From positions 930,001 through 994,000 of the forward strand of contig JAGFMI010000002.1 of NCBI GenBank assembly GCA_021030905.1: a DNA stretch of 64,000 bases, given 5' to 3'. The first letter of the stretch is position 1; each line of letters opens with the position of its first letter. This document shows, one piece after another, positions 41,114-52,352 of the stretch. A model generated the notes under the pieces. The model ran no database searches, had not been told where the DNA came from, and worked only from the letters and a program-made list of their open reading frames with translations. This DNA is from Pyrenula massariospora (taxonomy: Eukaryota; Ascomycota; Eurotiomycetes; Pyrenulales; Pyrenulaceae). Both the position numbers and the translations under genes were made by a program.

Positions 41114-41788
41114 GTGACCGGACTGCCGGAGCGAAGCAATCCAGGTCGATGAGGCAGTGCAAGAAAAGGTCTGCGGATAATTTCCGACACATGAGCAGTG
41201 GTGAAAGGAAAAGTTCTCCAAAATATGCCCTAGCACCAATATGCGGTATAGTTAGATAGGCAAAAAGTAGCAAATTAAAGAAAAATGTACGAAAAAATTC
41301 TTGCAATGGAGGCTTGCTGGATTCTCATGGCTTTCCTTGGTACTGTAACCATGACCTTTGCATGCCTTGCAGAGACTCCGTTAAATTTTTGAGCAACAAA
41401 CGACACTAAAGTATCCCATTAGAGTAGGAGCATCTTCCGAGACTTTTTCGGCATCGGGAGTTAATGGCAGATTCTCGCCATCGCCATGTTGTCTAACATG
41501 CGATAGCTTCCGCTCCACCTCATCCATGCCATTTTGAGAGAAGCTATTCTCCAGCAGTTACGTAATAACAGAATATCTCGCTTTTGAGGCCTTTTTCTTC
41601 CCTCCCGATATTTCGGCCCTTTTCCGTCGAGATATCTCTCTGCTTAGCCCACGTGCGCGGAGAAATGTGGATTTTGCCGAGCCCAGTGTTGGAGAGGCGG
41701 TGACTACCACGCCTGATACTTAGCAGCCCTCGCACGATGTCAATTGACAAACCATGGGCCTAAGGGCTACGCCCAGGATTCTGGCGCA
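41114..41788. other. Intergenic
   Basis: This 675-nt gap precedes the Syg1/XPR1 gene, with only short accidental frames. It holds the 3' UTR of cipC and the promoter of the next gene. Confidence 0.45.
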
Positions 41789-44700
41789 ATGAAGTTTGCA
41801 AAGTGAGCAGCATCCTTCTGTCCGAGTGCCTCTCCCCTAAACCTTTTTCACAGAGAATTGGAGGAGGATTTGGTACCTGAATGGCGTGTCAAATATTTTG
41901 ATTACAAGGTAAGCAGAGCATATGTTACAGTCTCGCCAAGCTCACGCGTGAGTATAGGCAGGGAAGAAGAAAGTGAAAGCAGCCTCCCGTGCTTTCCGAA
42001 ACCTGAACCATACACCTGGAAGAACACCACGTACGCCTTTCAAAAGGAGGACGTCGCATTCACTTTCCGGCGTGGGAAGTGTGCAAACACCCTTGCAAAA
42101 TGATTTCTACACATCGTTCGACTTTCAAGAAGCAGAGCGAACAAGGAGTCATGCTTCGAGCGGGAAAAATAAGAGACGGGATACTGCCACGCCTCGACCA
42201 ACAGCTACGAGGAGAGCCACTACAACGTTTACCAACACGCCTCCAATTCCGATACCGGAAAGAACACCTTTAAGAGGTCCTAATGACGGGACAGAGAATA
42301 TCCCCACGAGCTACGGCAGCTTAGTTGCCACTCCCCCTCAAACCTTGCCAGGAGGGGATATGCCTGCTCTAGAGCTGCCAGATCCGGCCATCAGCCCAGA
42401 ACTTACCGCTCAAGGCAAGAAGCAAAGACTAGAAGATGTGAATGGCAGTCAGCATACTCGGAGTCAGCAGTTGCCACCAAAAGCAACGCCAGTTCATCGT
42501 CTTCAGCCAAGACGGACATTCTCGTTGCCAGGGAAAAACTTCCACACGCCTCGGCCTGCATTTATGCGGAGAATGTTCTCGAATACACATGCCCCAATAC
42601 CAGAGAATGATGGTTTTCAATTAGCTCCTTACCGAGAGCTGGATGCTAGACAGGACGAGTTCTTTTCCTTCTTAGACTCTGAATTTGAGAAGATCGAATC
42701 ATTTTATAGACTGAAGGAAGAGGAGGCCACGTCTCGGTTGCAGATCTTACGTGATCAATTACACGAAATGAGAGATCGCAGGATGATCGAACTTGCTATT
42801 GCTCATTCCGGGGTAGACGAAGACATTTCACCTGGGCGTAAAGAAGAGAATGGTCATGGACTCCTTCCAGGCGCATCACTATTCAAGCCAATCGAAGGCG
42901 TCCTAGGTAAACGCACTAGATTTGGAAAGACTACTAAGGCTATGAATCACCTTGGGTCACCTTCAATACCTGGCAACGAGGGTCGTAAAGACTACACGAG
43001 GCGTTTCGACCCAGAACAATATGTGACACATCGATCAGCAAAGAGAAAGTTAAAAGTGGCATTGCAAGAGCTCTATAAAGCTGCGGAGCTTTTGAAATCC
43101 TACGCGCTTGTCAACCGCACTGCTTTCCGGAAGATCAACAAAAAGTACGATAAAGCTGTGAATGCGCGCCCTACTGGAAGATATATGTCCGAAAAGGTCA
43201 ACAAGGCTTACTTTGTGAAAAGCGAAGTCTTAGAAGGTCACATTGTGGCAATAGAAGATCTTTACGCGCGCTACTTTGAACGTGGAAACCGCAAAGTTGC
43301 AGTTGGAAAGCTCCGCAGCAAATTATCAAGAACAGGAGATTATTCTGGGAGCACCTTCCGAAATGGTCTCTTTTTGGCTACGGGTCTGGTATTTGGCATC
43401 GAAGGTCTTGTCTCAGCTGCCAACCACCTTTCTGATCCGAATACCCTTATAGCTGGCAGAACGAGCTATTTGCTACAAATTTACGCCGGATACTTTCTTG
43501 CTCTCTTCCTGGTTCTCGTCTTTTCAATTGACTGTCGCATATGGTCGTCTGCGAGGGTTAATTATGTTTTCATTTTCGAATATGATACCCGGAATGTCCT
43601 GGACTGGCGGCAGTTAGCCGAGTTACCTTGCTTTCTTCTTTTACTCGAAGGCCTAATTCTATGGCTTAACTTTCGGCAGGTTGATGCTGCTTTCATATGG
43701 TGGCCGCTCGTCCTTGTTGGCTTGACCTTGGTCATTTTGTTCTTCCCGGCACCTGTACTTTATCACCGGACTCGGCGTTGGTGGGCATACTCCAATTGGC
43801 GTCTTCTGCTCGCTGGAGTTTATCCGGTCGAATTCAGAGATTTTTTTCTTGGTGATATGTACTGCTCAGAGACATATACAATGGGCAATATCGAGCTCTT
43901 CTTCTGCCTCTACGCTCAAGACTGGACCAGCCTGGGCCAATGCAACTCTACTAATTCTCGCCTTCTTGGCTTTTTCGCAACACTGCCAGGTATTTGGAGA
44001 GCCTTACAATGCATACGACGATATTATGACTCCAGAAATTGGTTCCCTCATCTGGTTAATTGCGGCAAATATTCCTTTAACATTCTGTACTATATGTCTC
44101 TGAGTCTGTGGCGCATCAATCGAACTCACGAACTTCGTGGTCTTTTTATCACCTGCGCCCTCATTAACTCGGTCTATTGCTCCATCTGGGACGTTGCCAT
44201 GGATTGGAGTCTCGGTAACCCTTATGCCCGCCATCCATTCCTCCGAGACACTTTGGCCTTCCGTCGCCCATGGGTTTATTACGCCGCCATGACCATAGAC
44301 CCTATACTCCGTTTCCAGTGGATATTCTACATCATTTTTGCCCACGACGTTCAACACTCTGCTGTTTTAAGTTTTATCATTGCCTTTGCTGAAGTCATCC
44401 GCCGTGGTATGTGGTCAATATTCCGCGTCGAAAACGAGCACTGTACAAATGTCGGTCGATTCCGCGCCTCTAGGGATGTGCCTCTGCCTTACTCTTCCCC
44501 ACATTCTGCCCCTGGGGAGGACATGCCGGAGCCTGCGGAATCGTCTCTGGAGGCAGTGGCGACATTACACACTGCTACTGGGACCGATATCGAGCAAGCA
44601 ACGAATAAGACATCTCCATCTCTCCGGCGTCGTCACTCCCGGCCATCCCCTTTACCTGATACAACCCCCCTCTTTAGAGGGCTGCAACGTATGGGCTCGC

Positions 44701-44963
44701 TAATAACAACGGCCCACGCTCAGGATTTCCAGAGGAAGAAGCGGCCTGGTATAGTTGGAGATGATGGTGAAGTGGAAGATGTCGTGGCGAAGGAAGAGTC
44801 GACTGACGAAGAAGAGGAGGGGATGGCGGAAGAAGAAGTGGAGGCGGGAGAGGAGGAACTGGCGCTGAGGGAGGACTATGGTGAAGATGCGCAGGATGCG
44901 CATACAACAACAGGGAGTTCTCAAAAGGTTGCAGTGAATCAGCCATATGTTCATCAGTCATAA
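41789..44963 (+). CDS. syg1: Syg1/XPR1-type SPX-EXS phosphate exporter, about 1024 aa
   Basis: Three exons, 41789-41802, 41854-41908 and 41958-44963, keep phase. They give the SPX start MKFAKELEEDLVPEWRVKYF with DYKAGKKKVKAASRAFRNL across the second splice site. The SPX domain is interrupted by a long disordered insert rich in Ser/Thr/Pro and resumes near residues 380-425 (KRKLKVALQELYKAAELLKS, then AFRKINKKYDK). Those Lys-rich helices bind inositol pyrophosphates in this family. TM helices start near residue 500. The EXS domain follows, including FNILYYMSLSLWRINR, VYCSIWDVAMDWSLGNPYAR and DPILRFQWIFYIIFAHDV. An acidic tail ends the protein. Members export phosphate at the plasma membrane or Golgi under SPX control. 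Length and layout are normal. Confidence 0.93.
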
Positions 44964-45513
44964 AAGTTATGAATACAGTAGTAGAGGCTTGAAAACACAA
45001 TGCTATTCTATTGGAAGGTACCCATTATGTAGGTTTCAATCCGGCGATGCCTTCAACCTGCTCTAGATACTGTCCATTTGTAGCCTTTGGGATGAGAATC
45101 ATGAAATTCGTGGACGTTGCTGCATAGGTGCACCTTAGTTGCTACCTATCTACAGTGACTGACACTATGCAGGCAAAGTGGCTGGTAGGAGAGGCTGCCC
45201 GTGGCTGCCCCTTGCATACTAACGTTACACGGTCTAAAAATGGATTGAGATCTGGGCTGGAAAAAGTCCTTTTCTACAGTGTCACGACTGCTTCACAGAC
45301 TCCTTTCTTCTAAACATTTTGGCACTCCTGTAGATCTAAGACTGTGCTTAGCTTCGGCTTCGTCAGGAAGGGTCCGCATAATCGACGAGCACCAAGACCC
45401 CACATCGTGATGGCTTCACCTTTGAAACCATGTCAACGTCACAAGCTCCATCTCCTCAACTACTTCTGCACTCGCCAGAGAAAAGCTGCACCGGAGGAGA
45501 GACCGCCTAGCTG
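44964..45513. other. Intergenic
   Basis: This 550-nt gap lies between two plus-strand genes. A 61-codon frame at 45128-45313 has no domain. It likely holds the 3' UTR of syg1 and the promoter and 5' UTR of the J-protein gene. Confidence 0.45.
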
Positions 45514-47880
45514 ATGAAGGATAATGTACGACCTGGAGCCCAGATTACTGCAGGCACAAAAATTGAGCCAGAGAAATTACACCATCAGCCATCCGGAAAC
45601 TTTGCTACTTCCCGAGAGGAGTTTGTGTTTGAAGATGAGGAACACGAGAGTACAAGCAGAGACGACAGTGAGTCGGGGTCTGATGAAATTGCCGCCATAG
45701 AAAGGCATACCGAACACGCAGACTACTACGCTACACTTGGCCTACCACGACAGCCAGCTCCTACAGATACACAGATCCGTGATGCATACCAGCAACTGTC
45801 CTTGACATTTCACCCAGATAAACAACCGCCAGAGCACCGTCACGCGGCCAAGGATCGCTTTGTTGCGATTCAGACCGCACACGATGTCTTGCTCGACCCA
45901 CAAAAAAGAACTGTCTATGATATGCTCGGAGCGCAAGGTGTTCAAATACAGTGGGCAAGGGGCGGTTCAATGGCAGAAGGTGGAGAGGCACAGACTCAAC
46001 AGATCGGTACTCGAGCTCTCTCGCGCGAGGAATTCCGGCAATGGATACTGAGAATCTTAAAGGAGCGGGAGCGAAAGGAGCTAGAAGGAATGGTGGCAAG
46101 CAGGACGTCTATTACACTTGGTTTAAATGCTCAGTCTGTATTTTGGCGGGACAAATTTCTACCCACTACTCGTCTAAGCCAACTGGGATTGTCTCGATTC
46201 CGCATCAATGCCTCATACAAAGTACCGGTGCTATGGGCTGGTCGTCGACCGGATCTGCATTTGTTCGGCTCCGGGCAAGAGAACTTTGCTTCTGATGGCG
46301 ACGACAAAGCTGGCGAAAGCTCTACAGCTACTTCTGTCGAGAAGCAACAGTATGTGACGATTTTTGCAAGTGTTGCTGGTCCATTACAACGCCCTTTACA
46401 AGAAATCCAACTTCAAGGTGATAATGAGGAGATGACAAGTCAGATGGTGCTCCTACCGCACATCTTCTCAAGTCGGAACATTAAATTAGGAGCAATTACA
46501 AGATTTGACTTACAAGCTACCAGCCGAAAAATTACTGGTGTCTCCCGATATATCTCACGCTGTTTTGATAACTCTTTAGTCGAAATCGGCAGCACGATTC
46601 TCCCAATCCCAGCTTTCTTCACAACCCTTCATCGTCCAGTAGCCCTACTCCCCGATACTCAACCCCTCCAACTCAGCATCAAATCAACAGTTTACAGATC
46701 CCTCCTCCATCTGCCACCAATTCTCGAGATCGGCGCAAGCAGGCGGCTTGGGTTGGGAAAATCGGGGTATTTCACCTGGAATAGCGGTACAACATTCTAG
46801 CCCGAGACTCTTTCCAAGTTTCTATCCCACCTGATAGTACAAGACTCCCAGTACATCCCCCTAGAGGCAAGCACATGCGAAATCGGTTTCACCTCCCTTT
46901 CCACCGACGGAACTACTCCCTCCGCCTCAACCGAAGAGAACTTAACCCAAGCCACTTCTCCTTCATCCCCACTCTACAACATCGAGCTCTCCGCCACCCC
47001 GCACGCCCTCCCAACCTTATCCCTCACCTACTCCCGCAACATCTTCCGCCAAAATCCCCCTCCACCCCTCCCCCTCTCCTCCTTCTCGTCAACAGCCTAC
47101 CACCCTCCCCCATCCCCCCTCCGCCTCCCCCCGGGCCCCCCACCAGTCCGCCTCTCCCTCACCCTCTCCTCCAACGCCACCGCCCACTCCCTCTCCCTAA
47201 CCGGCACCCGCCCCCTCTCCTCCGGCCCCACCCTCACACACCTCGGCCTCCGCGTCATGCTCCACTCCACCCTCGGCCTGACCCTCTCCCTCACCGCTTC
47301 TAGACTGGGGCAGACCTTGGCGCTCCCCGTCGCCCTGTGCCCCGCGCGCAGCCTGGCGGCCGACGTGGCCGTTGCCGCGGTGGTGGTGCCGTTCGCGGTC
47401 TACGCTGCGCTGGATGTTGGGGTGCTGAGGCGGCGGCCGGTGCGGGAGAGGGAGAGGGTGCTGGGGAGGGTGAGGAGGGAGGTGGAAGGAGGCGTGGGGA
47501 GGAGGGAGAGGGAGGCGAGGGAGACGCAGGGGTTGATGGTGCGGAGTGTGAGGAGACGGCAGGAGCGGGAACGGGAGGGTGGGGGGCTGGTTGTGATGGA
47601 TGCGAGGTGGGTTGTGAGCATGGGGAAGGGGAAGGGGGAGGGGGTGGAGGCTGATGTGACGATTCCGGTGGCGGGGCTGGTGAGTGGGGGGCAGATGGTG
47701 CTGGGGAGGGATGTGAATCGGGCAAGGTTGCTGGGGTGGTGGGATCCGGCGCCGTTGAGGGGGAAGGTGTTGGTTGTGCGGTATTTGTTTGGTGGGGTGG
47801 AGCATGAGGTTGTAGTTGGGGAGGGGGAGGATTTGGTGGCGCCGAGGAGGGAGCATATTATTCATCAGAGAGCTACATAA
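45514..47880 (+). CDS. DNAJC11-type J-domain protein, about 762 aa
   Basis: Two exons, 45514-46786 and 46865-47880, join in phase across a 78-nt intron (GTACAA donor, CCCTAG acceptor), giving 762 residues. An acidic leader is followed by the J domain: ADYYATLGLPRQPAPTDTQI near 69-88, HPD at 100-102, then AIQTAHDVLLDPQKRTVYDM. The middle is predicted beta-rich (TLGLNAQSVFWRDKFLPTTR onwards). The C-terminal third has a hydrophobic helix (SLAADVAVAAVVVPFAVYAA) and a conserved final block (ADVTIPVAGLVSGGQMVL), then LLGWWDPAPLRGKVLVVRY, which is the DNAJC11 C-terminal domain. DNAJC11 proteins act at the mitochondrial outer membrane and associate with the MICOS/SAM bridge. Exon 2 is strongly strand-skewed: C-rich first, G-rich later. 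Confidence 0.88.
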
Positions 47881-48374
47881 TGAAAACTAAAACAGACAAC
47901 CTTCTGGCGTTGATAGCGCTCTCCCACTGTTTAAATGATTTGATATATGAATAGTGGTTTATTAGTACGATGGTAGTAAGACTATCTCAAACTTAGCTTT
48001 TCTGCATTTCTGATTTTTCAATTATGTTAAAGCCCGCGTGAGAAGTAGAGTACATCTATCTACACGATGATTCCATACACAAAGAAAGCTTGTCATTATC
48101 CTCCACATTTTCGCCATCAGGTTGGTCTCCATTGTTGTTGCTGGCGTTGGGAGTCAAGTCGTCGAGTTGCTCTTCTGATTCAACCGGATCATTGCTAGAA
48201 GGTGGTTCTAGCTTGATCATTTCGTTGCCGTGGGTTGATTGTGAGGCGTGAATGATGGACAGTGAGTGGTTTGAGAGGGCATGGATGGAGAGGAGCGGGT
48301 GCCGGGACCCAATGACTTCCCCCAATCCAGCTCAAGGAATTACCTCCCTCTCTCTCGTGGTGACTTTCGCCAGC
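47881..48374. other. Intergenic or unresolved 3' part of the SAP-domain gene
   Basis: A minus-strand frame at 48056-48325 has no early ATG but contains an acidic, protein-like run (NEMIKLEPPSSNDPVESEEQ). It could be a second exon of the SAP gene or chance. No in-phase join was found. Confidence 0.35.
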
Positions 48375-48938
48375 TTAATGCATAGGCGGAGGATGGGTCG
48401 GCGATTCGCTTTTCGCCTTCGAGCCACGGTCGTAAGGATTCGGCGCAGCCTCGCGCGCCGGCAGGCTGGATTGTCGGACCTGCCTTGCACTGTCGAGAAG
48501 GAGTTGGATCAAGGCAGCTTTCGTGTGTTTGCCGGAGCGGCTGACGCCGAGGCAGTCGAGCAGGCCCTGGAGCTCTTTGACAGTCAGTCTGCCGTAGCCG
48601 CCGGCGCAAGGGAACACGTCGTCGGAGGCGTGGGCGGCTTTGACCAGGGCGGACTTGTTCAGGTCCTTGTTGTTCTCGTCCTTGGTGGGGATGCCGCGGG
48701 CTTTCAGGAGGGCTTTCAATTGAGCGACGTTGCAATGTCTATGCCCAGCATGCGGTGAGGATTTCCTGGTTGGTTTGCCACCTTTGCCAGGTTTTTTGGT
48801 GGGAGCGGTCTTCTTGCGCGGCTTTGATGGCTTTCTTGCTGGTGTCTTTCTAGGTTTTTGGGAGGCTGAAGAAACCGACCTTGAAGTTGGCGTCAGTATC
48901 CTGCCAAAGGAGGACCTGCGAGGCTTTTTGTCCGCCAT
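48375..48938 (-). CDS. SAP-motif, basic nuclear-type protein, about 187 aa
   Basis: The first ATG is at 48938. The N-terminal 65 residues are highly basic and Ser/Pro/Lys-rich (KPRKTPARKPSKPRKKTAPT and similar), like histone-H1-type tails and fit for DNA binding or nuclear import. Two SAP-like helix-extended-helix motifs follow: HCNVAQLKALLKARGIPTKD and RLTVKELQGLLDCLGVSRSG, each ending in an ALVKAA/ALIQLLLD-type helix. SAP motifs bind AT-rich DNA or chromatin scaffolds. The C-terminus is short and disordered. A further acidic exon downstream (48056-48325) is possible but not joined. The protein may be a chromatin architectural factor. Confidence 0.65.
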   Translation of the reverse strand: MADKKPRRSSFGRILTPTSRSVSSASQKPRKTPARKPSKPRKKTAPTKKPGKGGKPTRKSSPHAGHRHCNVAQLKALLKARGIPTKDENNKDLNKSALVKAAHASDDVFPCAGGYGRLTVKELQGLLDCLGVSRSGKHTKAALIQLLLDSARQVRQSSLPAREAAPNPYDRGSKAKSESPTHPPPMH

Positions 48939-49965
48939 CAATCACGATGAGGTTCTGGAATGAGACTATAGTTTTAGGTGAGAGTTGTGGGAAGCACTGA
49001 GAAGACAATACACGTCGATGAGGGGGGTATATAACATTTGATTAGGGTCTGATCTTGGTACTGACAAAGCAGGGTTTATAGCAAAGCTCATTCTGACGCC
49101 GCTTCCGGCATATGCTGCCTTCACATCTAAGAGAACGCAACAAAGAGATATAGATCTTACAAACGAAAAATGACAGGGTTGTCTTTATAATCATTCAGGG
49201 AGCATAAAATATGCAACCCTCATATTTAAGGAGTATTGTGAGCCCACGGGGGACTGACAGGTTCCAGCGCAGAAGGGCAAGAAAAATCAATGCATGTAAG
49301 GCCCATCGATTTATGAGCAGGCTCTGGAATAGGAGATAGTGTTTCCGCAACTAAATGGTACCCAGATGGCTTCAATAGTGCTTTGAAAGCCAAGGCAAGG
49401 AGCAGGAAATCATGTCTCTCCTTCTTTAAGTGCTTCCATTTTGAAGGTATCGGTATCCACAAAGATATTCGGGCTTCAGCAGCACCTCTAAATGGAGAGG
49501 ATGCGCTTTAGCTCTTGCAGGAACACATAGTGTTCATTCGATTGACGGCGCTAGCGGCAAAATCGAACTATTCACGTACAAACCCATAAACGTATGGACG
49601 TATTCACCGCCCGGATGTTCGTTCTACATGATTGAATTTAACCGCGGCCTTGAATTTCAACACTCAGAAAGGCGTTCCTGGAGCTAGACTTTTATCGGAC
49701 TAGCGTGATATCTCGAGAAAGAGAGCTCAAAGCTCCATAAACAAAGCAGCGAACAAGAGATTTCACCATGCCACAACCTCGCCATGCTAACTATAGGTCT
49801 CAATGCCACTAAAAGACGGGAGCAAACTTGCCATGTGATTCGCGCCGACGACTAACACCTTGCTAACCTCCACAGGCACTCGAAATTGCAAACAAGGCCT
49901 TACCGAAGGTACGTTGTCTACCAACACCCCAATAAAACTCTCATATTTCACGGTCGACTCACAAA
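48939..49965. other. Intergenic between divergent genes
   Basis: This is about 1 kb between the SAP gene (minus) and Pom34 (plus). Only short frames without domains are present. It holds both promoters. Confidence 0.45.
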
Positions 49966-50940
49966 ATGAACCTCCTATATAGTAAATTGACCGTGCTCTC
50001 CAAAATTCCACGCCCTGTCAAATATTCCTCCGACATGTCCCTTCAGCAATTCAATCCAGGACCCCGAACACCGCGCCCATGGCATGCAGCCACCATTAAA
50101 ACCCCTACAGATCAGAAACAAAACAGCCCTTCACCAGGCAATTGGAAGCATCCAAAATTCAATGACATCACAAGACGTCAACATCGAAGTACATTCGGTT
50201 ATGAAAATTTCCAACGAGTACTTTGGAACTCGCTTGTGCTGATAGCTACATTTTTCTTTCTCAACGACGTAATAAGTCGATGGTTCGTCTCCTGGCTTCC
50301 AATTCGCATAGGATGTGCGAGCAACTCATCAACTTGTTACAGTATCTTCACGATTGGACGAACACTCGAAATCCCTCTGCAGCCAATGTACTTTGTTTGG
50401 ACTGTCCGATCAATCCTCATCTACAACATCGTCATAGCCTTATGGCCATGCTTCTCCCAAGACGAAATCTCCGACATCCCCCTCAACGACAGCCAGCGAC
50501 GACTCCTCGGCCTCCCCGACGACACCCCCGGCAGCGATCGTTCCGCGACTCCAGACTCGAGCTTCGTTACCCCTCCCAAATACCGCCGCTCGTCCGGTTC
50601 CCAGCGCACCCCATCCAGCACCCGAAGCACCCCCCAGATGCCTTCCAGCTCGCCACTGTCGCAGTCGCCTTCGAACCCTTTCACGCGTCCGCGTGGTCGG
50701 TCACCTTTCACGCCTGCGGAAAGCAGCCCGCTGAACCAAAGTTTGACGCGCAGTGCAAGCTCCCGGGAGCGGCCTGGCAGCAGGTTTGGTTCACCCAACA
50801 ACCGATTTGAGCGATCGGTCAGTCTGGGACAAGGTACGCCGAGTCCCGCCACGAGGACAAAAGGAGGCGGAGGGTTGAATTATAGGTGGATGTATGAGAA
50901 GGGAAAGGCTCTGCCGAGAAATGATAGCTCTTTGCTTTGA
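49966..50940 (+). CDS. pom34: Pom34-type nuclear pore membrane protein, about 324 aa
   Basis: This is a single exon. ATGs at 49966 and 50035 are in frame; the second gives MSLQQFNPGPRTPRPWHA, which looks more like a family start. Two hydrophobic segments flank a short loop: VLWNSLVLIATFFFLNDVI near residues 85-103, and IPLQPMYFVWTVRSILIYNI then VIALWPCF near 135-165. That is the double-TM hairpin of Pom34/NPC component proteins. A conserved block DIPLNDSQRRLLGLPDD follows, then a long Ser/Pro/Arg-rich disordered tail ending in NYRWMYEKGKALPR. Pom34 anchors the nuclear pore in the envelope together with Pom152 and Ndc1. Length is near the family norm. Confidence 0.85.
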   Translation: MNLLYSKLTVLSKIPRPVKYSSDMSLQQFNPGPRTPRPWHAATIKTPTDQKQNSPSPGNWKHPKFNDITRRQHRSTFGYENFQRVLWNSLVLIATFFFLNDVISRWFVSWLPIRIGCASNSSTCYSIFTIGRTLEIPLQPMYFVWTVRSILIYNIVIALWPCFSQDEISDIPLNDSQRRLLGLPDDTPGSDRSATPDSSFVTPPKYRRSSGSQRTPSSTRSTPQMPSSSPLSQSPSNPFTRPRGRSPFTPAESSPLNQSLTRSASSRERPGSRFGSPNNRFERSVSLGQGTPSPATRTKGGGGLNYRWMYEKGKALPRNDSSLL

Positions 50941-52352
50941 GGAATTTTTGTATATAAATAGTGATGGCGACAAAACATGGTCAAGCGCTGGCGTTTTGGA
51001 AAAATGCTGGGTTTATGGCGTGGACAGCATCATAGGGATGAACGGATGAAGAAGTAGCGCTGCCGCAATAGAATAAAAAGTAAATATTAAACCATTGATA
51101 ATTAGTACGATATCTGGCTTACCTCCCACAATAAGAGGGATCAACAAAACGGATACACTACCGGCTCATCAAACGTAGCCGTTAAGCGCGCCAAATAAAA
51201 GCGAGTCATAATCCCTATCATCCGCCTGAAATCATCCAAACCACAGCTCCAGACGGATCCTCTCCATCCAAAAGCCTGTGCGTACACGCAGACAAGCAGT
51301 CAAACCCTCATCAAGCAGTCCAGCCACCTCTTGGACCCCGCAACCTCCTTCCCCAAAGCACACCCCACCTACCGCACAAGAACCACCTCCTTACGTCCTC
51401 TCGTCCGTCGATCGGTTGACGGTCAACCCGGCGGCCATGCAGGATTCTCCTGGATGGTGATTTGCACTGCACGGTCGATAGGTTCTTATGAATGGTACGT
51501 AGACTTTGGGGGAGCGTTGGGGAAGTTTTGGTAGGAGGCTGGTTGGCTCGGTTTTGTCGACAGGTGGTGAGGGGGAGGGCGTTGTTGTACACTGGGCGGA
51601 GGGGGTAAGTCAGGCGGGGGAGCCAGGGATTGGTCTGGATAGGAGAGTGTGAGCGGGATGGCGGATGTGTTGATTCCGTGGTGGACAGGGAGAGTTAGGC
51701 GCTATTGGTACCGTTCTTTGGGAGTGTGATTGTTTCCTGCCCCAGGATGATGATGAGAGGGAAAGGTAGGTTGGGAAAGGCGGTACTCTGAGGGATATTG
51801 GAACGAGAGAGTCCTGATTTTGTCACATATCTCTGGGGTAATGGTGAGTATGATTAGCGGGCTAGTTCAGACGGCAAGAGTCATCTTGGAGATGACTGAT
51901 TAGAGAACATTTTGGGGGTTCCGTCTAATATTAGACTAGATTAGAGTGCATTAGTTGGCAGAGCGATTCTATGACAACGGTTGGTTGAATTGGAGAGGGA
52001 AAGGGGCACAAAATGCAGACGATCGGATATAATAGCACAAGTTGTAAGGGAAGAGGCAGGTAAGAGGGATCAATGAACTATACAGGGAACGTTTCAGGAA
52101 CGAAATTTCTGAAGCCTGCATGTTGCGATGCCAAAAGAGTGACGCAAAGGGGAATTATGAATTTTCCTTAGCTTTTCCCGTGAGTGCATGTTCACATCGT
52201 CCAATAGCCATCAGGAACCAAAATTTAGTGGACAGAGAGTACCCAAAAAAATATAAGCGTGTCCAATCTAGCAGGTCAGATTCCCAAAATTTTCTCCTAG
52301 ATAATGAAATTTCGCTATAGTATTCACTTGAAATCCCACTTTTGCAAGGCTT
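50941..52352. other. Intergenic between convergent genes
   Basis: This 1.4-kb region contains a short Pro-rich frame (51278-51460, reading QEPPPYVLSSVDRLTVNPAA) that could be a remnant or small gene, but it has no ATG start. Otherwise nothing is recognised. Confidence 0.4.

Noticed and set aside
47257-47865. Large frames on the opposite strand within the J-protein gene
   Set aside because: Shadow of strand-skewed GC-rich exon 2; the plus-strand frame continues the DNAJC11 domain.
50223-50810. 195-codon second plus-strand frame in Pom34
   Set aside because: Overlaps the Pom34 frame that holds the TM hairpin and conserved block.
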